64,000 bases of DNA from Vibrio renipiscarius (GTDB lineage Bacteria > Pseudomonadota > Gammaproteobacteria > Enterobacterales > Vibrionaceae): positions 1 to 64,000 of the forward strand of contig NZ_JTKH01000020.1 of NCBI RefSeq assembly GCF_000827885.1, given 5' to 3'. The position numbers and the translations under genes are program-made. The stretch's first letter is position 1. Each line of letters starts with the position of its first letter. Under the pieces are notes generated by a model, which saw only the letters and a program-made list of their open reading frames with translations, was not told where the DNA came from and searched no databases. Shown here piece after piece: positions 31,668 through 41,989 of the stretch.

Positions 31668-33071
31668 ATGAAACGCACTCTATTAGCAACCGCGATTGCA
31701 AGCTTAGGTCTATTCTCTGCTTTTTCTCATGCGGCAGAACACGCTGATTTAATCATCACTGACGCAATGGTTCTGACTATGAACCAAGATAAAACCGTTT
31801 ATGAAAACGGTACTGTGGTTGTGAAAGACAATAAAATCATCGCGGTTGGCGACGAGTCTTTAGAGAAAAAATATAAGGCTGATAACGTTCTTGATGTCGA
31901 TGGTGACATCGTGATGCCAGGTCTTATCAATACCCATACTCACGTTTCAATGACCGTATTCCGCTCACTAGCGGATGACGTGCCAGATCGTCTGCACCGT
32001 TATATTTTCCCACTGGAAGCGAAATTGGTGTCACGTGACATGGTTCGTATCGGTGCGAACCTTGGCAACGTTGAGATGCTAAAAGGTGGCGTAACGACTT
32101 ACGCAGACATGTACTACTTTGAAGATGAAGTCGCAAAGACTGTCGATAAGATCGGTATGCGCGCAATCCTAGGCGAAACCATCATCAAGTTCCCAGTTGC
32201 GTCAGCAAAAAATGCCGATGCTGGTATCGAATACACGCTGAACTTTATTGAACAATATAAAGATCACCCACGTATTACCCCTGCTTTTGCTCCACACGGC
32301 CCATACACCAACACCACTGAAACCCTACAGAAAGTGGCAAAGCTTTCTCTAGAAAAAGGCGTTCCAGTGATGACGCACCTAGCAGAATCAGATCGTGAGC
32401 AAGAAGTGATTGCAGAACGTTCTAACGGCTTATCACCAGTGGCTTACATGGAAAGCATTGGCGCGCTGAACAAAAACTTAGTCGGCGCACACATGATCCT
32501 CGTTGATGACAACGATATCGAACTCGTGAAAAAATCTGACATGGGCGTAGCACACAATATGAGTGCTAACATCAAATCAGCGAAAGGTGTCTCGCCTGCC
32601 CTGAAAATGTACGACGAAGATGTTCGTATCGGTCTTGGTACCGACGGCCCAATGTCAGGCAACACACTAAGCACGATTGATGAGTTCAACCAAGTGGCGA
32701 AAGTTCACAAGCTAGTGAACCAAGATCGCGCGGCGATGCCACCACTAAAAGTGATCGACATGGCGACGATGGGTGCGGCGAAGGCACTGCATATGGAAGA
32801 CAAGATTGGTTCTTTAGAAGTGGGTAAGCTCGCTGATATCATCGTAATCGATACCAAAGCACCAAACATGGTACCGGTTTACAACCCTTACTCAGCTTTG
32901 GTTTACTCAGCAAACTCAGCAAACGTGCGTCACTCTATTGTGCACGGTAAGTTGCTGATGAAAGATCGCCAAATCTTAACGGTTGATGAAGACCAAATTC
33001 GTAAAGAAGCACTTGAGTTTACAGACATCGTGCGTAAAACCGTTATCGAATCAGGTGAAGTGGTTCAATAA
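31668..33071 (+). CDS. Exported amidohydrolase, MTA/SAH deaminase-like
   Basis: A 467-residue zinc hydrolase of the TRZ/ATZ (MtaD/SsnA-like) branch, whose members deaminate 5'-methylthioadenosine, S-adenosylhomocysteine or related purines. It shows the metal and catalytic motifs THTHVSM (H90, H92), FAPHGPYT, MTHLAES and LGTDGPMSGNTL, plus the C-terminal GKLADIIVID beta-sandwich return. A signal peptide (MKRTLLATAIASLGLFSAFS, cleaved near residue 22) indicates export to the periplasm, unusual because classical MtaD is cytoplasmic. The ATG at 31668 begins the signal peptide; the frame extends upstream to 31572 through the promoter, so earlier starts are rejected. The PurR and CRP sites upstream support a purine-salvage role. 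Confidence 0.82.
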   Translation: MKRTLLATAIASLGLFSAFSHAAEHADLIITDAMVLTMNQDKTVYENGTVVVKDNKIIAVGDESLEKKYKADNVLDVDGDIVMPGLINTHTHVSMTVFRSLADDVPDRLHRYIFPLEAKLVSRDMVRIGANLGNVEMLKGGVTTYADMYYFEDEVAKTVDKIGMRAILGETIIKFPVASAKNADAGIEYTLNFIEQYKDHPRITPAFAPHGPYTNTTETLQKVAKLSLEKGVPVMTHLAESDREQEVIAERSNGLSPVAYMESIGALNKNLVGAHMILVDDNDIELVKKSDMGVAHNMSANIKSAKGVSPALKMYDEDVRIGLGTDGPMSGNTLSTIDEFNQVAKVHKLVNQDRAAMPPLKVIDMATMGAAKALHMEDKIGSLEVGKLADIIVIDTKAPNMVPVYNPYSALVYSANSANVRHSIVHGKLLMKDRQILTVDEDQIRKEALEFTDIVRKTVIESGEVVQ

Positions 33072-33088
33072 GGTTGACTAAAAAAGAC

Positions 33089-33115
33089 AATGCCCAGCTT
33101 AGGCTGGGCATTTTT
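33089..33115. terminator. Terminator between the amidohydrolase gene and motX
   Basis: AATGCCCAGC and GCTGGGCATT form a 10-bp stem around TTAG, with T after it on the plus strand. The other strand also has a T-rich stretch, so it may serve both convergent genes. Confidence 0.88.
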
Positions 33116-33162
33116 GTATGTGCCTATTGAAAGGGCTTTAAGAGTATCGCTTTCACGACTGA

Positions 33163-33798
33163 TTACCAGAAGGTATCACGACGCTTAGCGCGAGCAATAA
33201 TATTCTCTGGCATACGGCGTTCTAGTCCCGTACGCAAACGAGAAATTCGCTTATATTGACGCTGATCTGCCGTCACGGAATTATAAAGCCAGCGATAAGC
33301 ATCTTCGTAATCAAGCGGGCTACCATAATCACGCAGCAGCAATTCTGCCAAGTGGATACGAGCGTTTAAGTTCCCCATCGCGGCGGCTTCACGCAAATAA
33401 GGAATGGCGCGTTCTTTATCTTGTTGCACCAACGTGCCACGTGAATAGTAACGACCTAATTGCTCCAAAGCAGAGGGCAAGCCTTGATGGGCCGCATTTT
33501 CCATATAATAGAGGCCGAGCTCAACATCTTGCTCAACACAAACACCCCACGCGAGCATGTCCCCATATAAAAACTCATACGAAGGTAAGCTGATGCGAGT
33601 AGCACGCGCCACAATATCTTCCACCAACTGGCAATTGTCTGCTTTGACTTGCTCTAAATGTTTGTTCTGATCGATCAGTTTAATAAGTTCAGCTTCGGTA
33701 TAAATTGGCACTGGCTCGCCAATGTCAGCTGCACTTGCAAAACTGAATGATGAGCTTAGCACCAGTATTAACGAAGCTGCTACTGTTCGTAGCTTCAT
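33163..33798 (-). CDS. motX: Sodium-driven polar flagellar motor protein MotX
   Basis: Periplasmic T-ring component of the Vibrio polar flagellum, needed to anchor the PomAB stator. A signal peptide (MKLRTVAASLILVLSSSFSF...ASA) precedes Sel1/TPR-like repeats, recognisable in YYMENAAHQGLPSALEQLGR and YLREAAAMGNLNARIHLAEL, and the conserved end AKRRDTFW. The length is 211 residues, the same class as V. alginolyticus MotX. The ATG at 33798 starts the signal peptide; an upstream in-frame codon at 33825 has no support. It has its own sigma-28 promoter at 33879-33905. Confidence 0.95.
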   Translation of the reverse strand: MKLRTVAASLILVLSSSFSFASAADIGEPVPIYTEAELIKLIDQNKHLEQVKADNCQLVEDIVARATRISLPSYEFLYGDMLAWGVCVEQDVELGLYYMENAAHQGLPSALEQLGRYYSRGTLVQQDKERAIPYLREAAAMGNLNARIHLAELLLRDYGSPLDYEDAYRWLYNSVTADQRQYKRISRLRTGLERRMPENIIARAKRRDTFW

Positions 33799-33878
33799 AC
33801 TTGCACTCTTTGCTGAATCTGTCATACATCGTTAACCCACCATCGACACGATGGACTCTATTGGCGGGCTTGATATCA

Positions 33879-33905
33879 ATATCGGCAAAATCACAAAATT
33901 CTTTA
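33879..33905 (-). promoter_or_regulatory. Sigma-28 (FliA) promoter of motX
   Basis: On the minus strand, TAAAGAAT (33905-33898), an 11-base spacer and GCCGATAT (33886-33879). This is one base away from the E. coli FliA -10 consensus with exact spacing, about 80 bases upstream of motX. It agrees with the known late-class, sigma-28-dependent expression of Vibrio motor genes. Confidence 0.85.
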
Positions 33906-34015
33906 GTCAAAAGTTGCCGTAAGTTGGCAATAATTTGCCACCAAAAATCCAAATGTGATCACAGCAGCAAACACAATAATCCTAACGAGTATTCAACATC
34001 ATTTCGTTAAGACAT

Positions 34016-34044
34016 AAAAAAAGCCGACACGATGTGTCGGCTTC
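34016..34044 (-). terminator. Terminator after purA
   Basis: AAGCCGACAC and GTGTCGGCTT pair around GAT. Seven A at 34016-34022 give a T-run on the minus strand. Confidence 0.88.
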
Positions 34045-34067
34045 TCTTCAATCTATAACGCTATCAA

Positions 34068-35405
<1,338 letters not shown>

Positions 35406-35432
35406 TTAAAAAAGGATTCTAGCACTGAATCC
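35406..35432 (-). terminator. Terminator-like hairpin between the isoaspartyl-peptidase gene and purA
   Basis: On the minus strand AGGATTC and GAATCCT form a 7-bp stem around a 7-base loop, followed by six T. It may end the upstream gene, act as a purA leader attenuator, or both, because only about 22 bases remain between the T-run and purA. Confidence 0.6.
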
Positions 35433-35521
35433 TCTGTCTTGCAGTCATTTTTTAGTCATAGAAGTTTCACACAGAATTAAACTATTGAGCTGCCAATAGA
35501 TCCGGCAACATCACGGCTCTA

Positions 35522-36502
35522 TCACTCATTTGCGAAGAGTTTAATACTGAGCTTGCCTTGAATATCAACACTTGCACGATATAAACCAGCCCCACTCAAC
35601 GTGCTGTGTATTTCGCCTAGATGATCGATGGCAATCACACCGCCATCACTTTCCGGCCCCTTTAACACTCGAGAAACCACAAAATCACTGGCTGTTTTGG
35701 CGCCTTCGTTGAAATAACGCGTGCGCGCAGCAATCTCACTTGCCACCCTATGTCGAATGAGCAATTCTGATGGACCTGCCGATGAAATCGCGACGAGATC
35801 ATTTTCAGCCAACATCCCCGCCCCCATCATCACCGAGTCACCGATGCGGCCGAAGCGTTGATTTGCCACCCCACCCGAACTGGTGGCCGCGGCTAAGTTG
35901 CCATGCTGATCAAGAGCCACTGCCCCGACGGAACCGTAAACTGGGTCATCGGCCTTCCCCTCCTCTGCGAGGTCACACTCTGATAAGGCGAGTAAATCCA
36001 AATCGGTCGGCGAACCTTTCGCGGCAAATTTCAGTCGCATTAGCTGATCGTAACGATGGTCAGTAAAAAAATAGTCCTGCTCTGAAAACTCATACCCACG
36101 CTCAAAAGCGAAGGCTTCTGCGCCATCTCCCGCGAGCAGAGAATGTCCAGAAAAAAGCATCACTTCGCGCGCGAGCTCAATCGGATTTTTGATATGGCGT
36201 ATCCCTGCGACCGAGCCAACTTGCTTCAACTTACCCTCCATGACGGAGGCGTCCATCTCAACCATTTCTTTGGCGTTAAGAACCGAACCTCGCCCCGCAT
36301 TAAAATACTCAGAGTCTTCCAACACCTTAACGGATGCCACCACTGCATCCAGCGCATCACCACCGCTGGCAAGAATTTGATGCCCTACCGTCACTGAGCG
36401 CGCCAATGTAGCTCGGAGATCGGCGTCTCGTTCGGCACTCAACGGCTCAGCCGCCGAGGTCAATGGCCCGCCATGAACGGCAATAGAAAATGGAAACGTC
36501 AT
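35522..36502 (-). CDS. Isoaspartyl peptidase/asparaginase (Ntn hydrolase) homologue with Ser in place of the nucleophile Thr
   Basis: A 326-residue protein with the whole fold of plant-type asparaginase/isoaspartyl peptidase: SIAVHGGP start, SVKVLEDSEYFNAGRGSVLN, the self-cleavage site region and GRIGDS with substrate-binding R219 and D222. The family nucleophile is Thr in a GTVGAVA motif; here it reads G-S191-VGAVALD. The second conserved Thr (TSTGG) is S209 (TSSGG), and the third region (SCTGTGE) reads SSAGPSE. Serine can serve in some Ntn hydrolases, so activity is possible but altered. It sits between slyD and purA. Confidence 0.8.
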   Translation of the reverse strand: MTFPFSIAVHGGPLTSAAEPLSAERDADLRATLARSVTVGHQILASGGDALDAVVASVKVLEDSEYFNAGRGSVLNAKEMVEMDASVMEGKLKQVGSVAGIRHIKNPIELAREVMLFSGHSLLAGDGAEAFAFERGYEFSEQDYFFTDHRYDQLMRLKFAAKGSPTDLDLLALSECDLAEEGKADDPVYGSVGAVALDQHGNLAAATSSGGVANQRFGRIGDSVMMGAGMLAENDLVAISSAGPSELLIRHRVASEIAARTRYFNEGAKTASDFVVSRVLKGPESDGGVIAIDHLGEIHSTLSGAGLYRASVDIQGKLSIKLFANE

Positions 36503-36546
36503 GTGGTCGTCCCTATACGTACTTAATAACGCAAATGCATTTCAAT

Positions 36547-36579
36547 AAAAAAGCGCTGCTTGTTTCCAAGCAACGCTTC
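36547..36579 (-). terminator. Terminator after slyD
   Basis: AAGCG.TGCTTG and CAAGCA.CGCTT pair around TTTC with one interior mismatch. T-run on the minus strand. A second short palindrome (TGACCGT/ACGGTCA, 36594-36610) lies just before it. Confidence 0.8.
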
Positions 36580-36621
36580 GTATTCGACTCAAAATGACCG
36601 TTTAACGGTCATTGCGTGCGA

Positions 36622-37188
36622 TTAGTGTGAACCACAACCGCCGCCGCCACAACATTCGTGGTCGTCGCCTTTTTCTTCGCCACCACAGCAGCCGCCTTCG
36701 TGGTCGTGGTCATGACCACAACCGCCAGCTTGGTGTACATGGCCGTGTGCAATTTCTTCTTCAGTTGCTTCACGAATCGCTACAACTTCAACAACGAAAG
36801 TTAGCGTTTGACCAGCAAGCATGTGGTTGCCATCAACAACAACTTCGTCGCCGTCAACTTCAGTGATTTCTACAGGGATTGGACCTTGGTCAGTATCCGC
36901 TAGGAAACGCATACCAACTTCAATTTCTTCTACACCTTGGAAAACGTCTGCAGGAACACGTTGAACAAGTTCATCGTTGTGCTCGCCGTATGCATCTTCA
37001 GGTGCGATAGTTACTTCAAATTTATCGCCTGCAACTTTACCTTCTAGCGCTGTTTCTAGGCCAGAGATTAGGTTGTCATTACCGTGTAGGTAATCAAGTG
37101 GAGCGTCAACTGTTGATTGGTCAACAACTGCGTCTTCTACTTTAAGTTGGTACGCAAGGCTTACGACTACGTTTTTTTCGATTTTCAT
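36622..37188 (-). CDS. slyD: FKBP-type isomerase and metallochaperone SlyD
   Basis: Proline isomerase, chaperone and nickel-binding protein. Its 188 residues have a split FKBP domain (DAPLDYLHGNDNLISGLETAL) with the inserted flap (EDAYGEHNDELVQRVPADVF) and a C-terminal His/Cys-rich tail (GCGHDHDH, GCCGG, CCGGGGCGSH) that binds metal. yheV precedes it by about 80 bases, as in E. coli. Confidence 0.97.
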   Translation of the reverse strand: MKIEKNVVVSLAYQLKVEDAVVDQSTVDAPLDYLHGNDNLISGLETALEGKVAGDKFEVTIAPEDAYGEHNDELVQRVPADVFQGVEEIEVGMRFLADTDQGPIPVEITEVDGDEVVVDGNHMLAGQTLTFVVEVVAIREATEEEIAHGHVHQAGGCGHDHDHEGGCCGGEEKGDDHECCGGGGCGSH

Positions 37189-37269
37189 AATTGCTCCGAG
37201 GCGATTAGCTCCCCAGTGGGGAATATAACAATAACCCTGCTATTATGGGGATGAATTCGAGAAACTCAA

Positions 37270-37464
37270 TCAATCCGGTTTAAAAATGCCGATCATTTGT
37301 TCACTCTCGTGCTGAGTTTTTTCTACCGCTTCCGGTTTTCTCTGGTCTTGATGGCCACAATCAACACATTCCACCAGCTCAATATTATTCTCTATCCACC
37401 AACGCAATGTATCTTGTTGCTGACACTTAGGGCAGTTGGCGCCTGCGATAAATCGTTTTTTCAT
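37270..37464 (-). CDS. yheV: YheV-family zinc-ribbon protein
   Basis: A 64-residue protein with CPKC (11-14) and CVDCGH, a four-cysteine zinc ribbon. The pattern MKKRFIAGA.CP.C...D..RW....IE..ECV.CG matches the YheV family of unknown function. Conserved position between kefB and slyD. Confidence 0.85.
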   Translation of the reverse strand: MKKRFIAGANCPKCQQQDTLRWWIENNIELVECVDCGHQDQRKPEAVEKTQHESEQMIGIFKPD

Positions 37465-37542
37465 TCCATTCCTACCAAACTATTCCGACCAGACTATTCC
37501 TATTCACAACATCACTGAAACACAGAAAACGGTTGAGTCAGG

Positions 37543-39342
37543 TTAATCCCAGAAACGCTTTCCTTGGCGATCATTTTCCATCTCTCGACCAAAAATCTCT
37601 TCCAACTCTTTACGCGCCTCTTTCGATCTCAAAGCCAATTGTTTGTCTTCATGGTGCTGCGGAAGCAATTCTTTCAGCATTGCATTATCCAGCTTACGGA
37701 AATGCGCTTCAGAACGCTGCGCCTGATAAGGATGCATGCCAAGCTCAATCAAAGCCTGCTTACCAAGATCCAATGCGCCCAAGAAGGTTTCTCTCGAATA
37801 CTTATCTACGCCATGACTTAACAACTGATACGCTTCCACTCGACTACGTGCTCGCGCGAGTATTTTTAAATGCGGGAAGTGCTGTCGGCAGAGATCGACA
37901 ATTTGCATGATTTCATCCGGGGAGTCAGTACACAGAATGATGGCTTCGGCTTGATCAGCCCCTGCTGCGCGCAATAGATCCAATTGCGTGGCATCCCCAT
38001 AAAAAACCTTATAACCATATTTGCGTAATAGCCGAATCTGGCTGGCATCGCTTTCCAAGATGGTCAGTTTAATTTTATTGGCGTAAAGCAAGCGCCCTAC
38101 AATCTGACCAAAACGACCAAAGCCGGCAATGATCACTCGAGACTGCTTATTCATCACATCGGTATCTAACCGTTCTTCGTCCTCTAAATGATTCAGTTTC
38201 TTGGCGTACCACTTTTTCTGCCCCATCAATAACAGCGGTGTGGTGACCATAGACAGACTGACCACGACGAGTAAAAAGGCCGTTTGATCGGCATTTAATA
38301 TGCCTTGTGCTAATGCCGCAGTAAAAATGACGAAGGCAAACTCGCCCCCTTGACTCAGAATCGCCGCAATTCGGCTACGGGATTTGGCACGACTGCCGTA
38401 GACGCGAGCAAGGAAATACAAGAGATAAGCTTTTAAGACCACCAGCGCAATGACGCAGGCAAGAATTTTGAAGGGATGTAACGCAAGCAAGCCTAAGTTG
38501 ACCGCCATACCCACGGCGATGAAGAACAATCCGAGCAATAAACCTTTAAAGGGTTCAATGGCAATTTCCAGCTCGTGGCGATACTCACTTTCGGCCAATA
38601 ATACGCCCGCCAGAAAAGCCCCCAGAGCCATCGATAGACCGAGCTGTTTCATGATCAACGCGATACCAATCACGAGTAACAATGCCGCGACGGTAAACAG
38701 TTCACGCACCCCACTCATCACGACGTAGCGAAATAACGGACGCAATAAAAAGTGTCCGCCAATCAATAAGGCAGTTACGCCGCCAAGCATCCAAAGGGCA
38801 TCTTGCCAATTACCACTCGTGTTCCCAGCAAGAACAGGAAGCAGCGCTAACATCGGTATTACCGCGATATCTTGAAAGAGCAGAACCGCAAAACCCGACT
38901 GCCCCGTTTCAGTGCCAGCCAAGCCTTGCTCCTCAATAACCCGCAAGGCGATCGCCGTCGAAGACAAGGCCAACCCCATGCCCACGACTAAGGCGATTTG
39001 CCAAGCAAAACCAAACGCAATGATAATGGCGGTGATCAGTGCAGTGGTCAGCAACACCTGCGCGCCACCCAGCCCAAGTATCGGCCCGCGCATCTGCCAT
39101 AACTTTTTAGGATTCAGTTCAAGACCAATCAAAAACAGCAGCAATACCACACCAAATTCAGCGAAATGTAAGATGGCATCAACATCTCGAATGAGCCCAA
39201 GCCCCCATGGACCAATGGCTACCCCCGCAATCAGATACCCAAGTACGGAGCCTAACCCCAGGCGCTGCGCAAGCGGTACCGCTAACACTGCCGCCGTGAG
39301 GAAGATGGCGCTGCTTTGTAAAAAGTCACTCTCAAGCGCCAT
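37543..39342 (-). CDS. kefB: Glutathione-regulated potassium/proton antiporter KefB
   Basis: CPA2 antiporter that lowers cytoplasmic pH in response to electrophile-glutathione adducts. The N-terminal membrane domain has about twelve helices (1-380, including GYLIAGVAIGPWGLG and LSLSSTAIALRVIEEQG-like segments). The C-terminal RCK domain has the Rossmann motif VIIAGFGRFGQIVGRLL (about 400). The ATG at 39342 (599 residues) follows AGGAGAAG and is preferred to an in-frame start at 39360. It overlaps the end of kefG. Confidence 0.93.
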   Translation of the reverse strand: MALESDFLQSSAIFLTAAVLAVPLAQRLGLGSVLGYLIAGVAIGPWGLGLIRDVDAILHFAEFGVVLLLFLIGLELNPKKLWQMRGPILGLGGAQVLLTTALITAIIIAFGFAWQIALVVGMGLALSSTAIALRVIEEQGLAGTETGQSGFAVLLFQDIAVIPMLALLPVLAGNTSGNWQDALWMLGGVTALLIGGHFLLRPLFRYVVMSGVRELFTVAALLLVIGIALIMKQLGLSMALGAFLAGVLLAESEYRHELEIAIEPFKGLLLGLFFIAVGMAVNLGLLALHPFKILACVIALVVLKAYLLYFLARVYGSRAKSRSRIAAILSQGGEFAFVIFTAALAQGILNADQTAFLLVVVSLSMVTTPLLLMGQKKWYAKKLNHLEDEERLDTDVMNKQSRVIIAGFGRFGQIVGRLLYANKIKLTILESDASQIRLLRKYGYKVFYGDATQLDLLRAAGADQAEAIILCTDSPDEIMQIVDLCRQHFPHLKILARARSRVEAYQLLSHGVDKYSRETFLGALDLGKQALIELGMHPYQAQRSEAHFRKLDNAMLKELLPQHHEDKQLALRSKEARKELEEIFGREMENDRQGKRFWD

Positions 39343-39934
39343 GATCTTCTCCTTGTTCATTGATGGGGCCGGTATCCGAACATTTTAATGCCATCGGATC
39401 GCGCAACCATTGTCGATAACGTTCGGCGTGTTGTTCCCGTTCCAATTCTGAGACATTGCGTGCCCAATAGAGCACTAAGGGCTCTAGCCATTCCATTTGG
39501 CACAATGCCGCGGTGAGCTCAAAGGGTTGTAAGATTTGCTCTAAGGGGTATTTATTGTATCCATGCTCACCAAAGGCTTCTTCTTTGCCACCGGCGGTAA
39601 TGACACTGCGCCAGTACTTGCCTCGTAGCGCACTTTCGTCACCATAGGCAAAACCTTTACCTAGTACCCGATCAAGCCACTCTTTCATAAGTGCAGGACA
39701 TGAATAGAGATACATAGGGTGTTGAAAAACAATGACATCGTGCGCTAAAAGCAAATCATGCTCAGCATTTACATCGATAAAAAAATCAGGATAGCGCGCA
39801 TAAAGATCGTGCACAGTGACGTGATCAAGTAAGCCGATTTGCTGCAGCATCACTTGATTAGCAATAGAAGTAGAAGACTCCGGATGAGCGTAAATAATCA
39901 ATACGTTGGGTTGAGAAGTGGCTGATAAATTCAT
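39332..39934 (-). CDS. kefG: KefB ancillary flavoprotein (KefG-like)
   Basis: A 200-residue NAD(P)H quinone-oxidoreductase-fold protein that binds FMN and is needed for full KefB activity. It starts with NVLIIYAHPESSTSIANQVM and has FQHPMYLYSCPALMKEWLDRVLGKGFAYG, characteristic of the KefF/KefG group. Its last codons overlap the start of kefB, consistent with coupled translation. Confidence 0.92.
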   Translation of the reverse strand: MNLSATSQPNVLIIYAHPESSTSIANQVMLQQIGLLDHVTVHDLYARYPDFFIDVNAEHDLLLAHDVIVFQHPMYLYSCPALMKEWLDRVLGKGFAYGDESALRGKYWRSVITAGGKEEAFGEHGYNKYPLEQILQPFELTAALCQMEWLEPLVLYWARNVSELEREQHAERYRQWLRDPMALKCSDTGPINEQGEDHGA

Positions 39935-40069
39935 TCCGTGAACAGCTTCCCTTATCGTTTTCGTTATCAGTTTGTTATACGCGGTTGACGCTGAGAACGC
40001 AATGATCGACTTTTATGGTCAATCCTCCTACTATGCGTGGCGAAACGATTAAAGATAAAGCAAAGCATT

Positions 40070-41989
40070 ATGATTACCTTCTCTGATATTCAACTCTTAC
40101 GCGGTGGTAAACCCCTGCTTGAGAACGCTTCGGCAACCATCCATCCCGGCGACAAGATCGGCTTGGTAGGTAAAAATGGCTGTGGTAAATCCACCTTGTT
40201 CGCTCTGATCAAAGATGAGCTCTCCACCGATGCAGGTAACTTCAGCAAACCCGCTCATTGGGAATTAGCATGGGTTGCCCAAGAAACCCCGGCCCTTGAC
40301 CGAACCGCGCTAGAATACGTCATTGATGGCGATCGCGAGTACCGCTCGCTAGAACAGCAGTTGGTGGATGCCGATCTTGCTGACAACGGCACTTTGGTTG
40401 CCGAACTGCATGGTAAAATTGAAACCATCGGCGGCTACAGCATTCGCGCTCGCGCTTCGGAACTGCTTGACGGTTTAGGCTTTCGCCAAGAACAAATGAG
40501 TTGGAACTTAACCCAGTTTTCTGGTGGTTGGCGCATGCGCTTGAACCTGGCTCAAGCCCTACTTTGCCGTTCTGACTTATTGCTTCTCGATGAACCAACC
40601 AACCACTTAGATCTTGATGCAGTGATGTGGCTAGAACGTTGGTTGCAGAACTATCCTGGCACACTGGCGTTGATCTCGCATGACCGCGATTTCCTCGATC
40701 CTATTGTTAACCGCATCATTCACGTTGAAAACCAACAGTTGAATGAATACACCGGTAACTACTCTTCGTTTGAATCACAACGCGCACAGAAATTGATTTT
40801 GCAGCAAGCGATGTTCCAGAAGCAGCAAAAGCAAATGGCGCACATGCAGAGTTATATTGACCGTTTCCGCTACAAAGCGTCGAAAGCACGCCAAGCGCAA
40901 AGCCGTATTAAGGCTTTGGAGAAAATGGAACAAGTACTACCGGCGCAATTTGATAACCCGTTTAACTTTGAATTTCGCGAACCCGATGCATTACCAAATC
41001 CCATCATGATGATGGATGAAGTCTCGGCAGGCTATGACGACAATCTGATCCTAGAGAAGATTCGTCTTAACCTCGTTCCGGGTAGTCGCATTGGTTTGCT
41101 CGGTCGCAACGGCGCAGGTAAATCAACCCTAATCAAATTGCTCTCTGGCGAACTGAATCCACAAGGTGGCGAACTGACCTACTCACAAGGCGTGAAAATG
41201 GGTTACTTCGCACAGCATCAACTGGAAACACTGCACCCAGAAGAGACACCTTTGCAGCACATGATGCAAATTGCGCCTAAACATACTGAGCAGCAATTGC
41301 GTGACTACTTGGGCAGCTTTGGCTTCCAAGGCGACAAAGCGCTAGAAAAAGTCGCACCATTCTCTGGTGGTGAAAAAGCACGTCTGGTTCTGGCCTTGCT
41401 GGTATGGCAAAAACCGAACCTATTACTGCTCGATGAACCCACCAACCACTTAGATCTCGATATGCGCCAAGCGCTGACCTTTGCCCTGCAAACCTTTGAA
41501 GGTGCCATGGTGATTGTCTCGCACGACCGCTATTTACTGCGCGCTACCACCGATGATCTTTACTTGGTGCATGATCGTCAAGTCGCTCCCTTCGATGGCG
41601 ACCTGACCGATTACTACAAGTGGCTTACCGAACAACAAAAAGTCGAGCGCCGCGAAGCACAAGCCGAGCAACCGGTTAAAGACAACCAAAACAGCGCCGC
41701 CGCGAAGAAAGAGCAGAAACGACGTGAAGCAGAGTTTCGTACTCTCACCGCGCCACTGCGCAAAAAGCTGACCAAGTTAGAAGAAACCATGGATAAGCTT
41801 GGCCAGGTGATTGCACAAGCAGAAGAGCATTTAAGTGATAACTCTCTGTATGATGCCGAAAACAAAGCTAAACTTACTCAAGTACTCGCCCAGCAAGCAC
41901 GTGGTAAGTCGGATTTAGAAGAAACAGAAATGGAATGGATGGCTCTGCAAGAAGAGCTTGAAGGAATGGAACAGGAGTTCAGTAACTGA
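40070..41989 (+). CDS. yheS: ABC-F ATPase, YheS type
   Basis: Soluble tandem-ATPase of the ABC-F family, which act on ribosomes. The first ATPase domain has GLVGKNGCGKST and SGGWRMRLNLAQALL. The second has GLLGRNGAGKST and SGGEKARLVLALL. A charged linker (about 255-285) joins them, and a long coiled-coil tail follows. The length is 639 residues, as in E. coli YheS. MITFSDIQLLRGGKPLLENA is the family start; a GTG at 40037 is an unlikely alternative. It is coupled by a one-base overlap to the next gene. Confidence 0.93.
   Translation: MITFSDIQLLRGGKPLLENASATIHPGDKIGLVGKNGCGKSTLFALIKDELSTDAGNFSKPAHWELAWVAQETPALDRTALEYVIDGDREYRSLEQQLVDADLADNGTLVAELHGKIETIGGYSIRARASELLDGLGFRQEQMSWNLTQFSGGWRMRLNLAQALLCRSDLLLLDEPTNHLDLDAVMWLERWLQNYPGTLALISHDRDFLDPIVNRIIHVENQQLNEYTGNYSSFESQRAQKLILQQAMFQKQQKQMAHMQSYIDRFRYKASKARQAQSRIKALEKMEQVLPAQFDNPFNFEFREPDALPNPIMMMDEVSAGYDDNLILEKIRLNLVPGSRIGLLGRNGAGKSTLIKLLSGELNPQGGELTYSQGVKMGYFAQHQLETLHPEETPLQHMMQIAPKHTEQQLRDYLGSFGFQGDKALEKVAPFSGGEKARLVLALLVWQKPNLLLLDEPTNHLDLDMRQALTFALQTFEGAMVIVSHDRYLLRATTDDLYLVHDRQVAPFDGDLTDYYKWLTEQQKVERREAQAEQPVKDNQNSAAAKKEQKRREAEFRTLTAPLRKKLTKLEETMDKLGQVIAQAEEHLSDNSLYDAENKAKLTQVLAQQARGKSDLEETEMEWMALQEELEGMEQEFSN

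Noticed and set aside
33953-33964. TGTGATCACA palindrome right of the motX promoter
   Set aside because: It has no six-base spacer between the halves, so it is not a CRP site.
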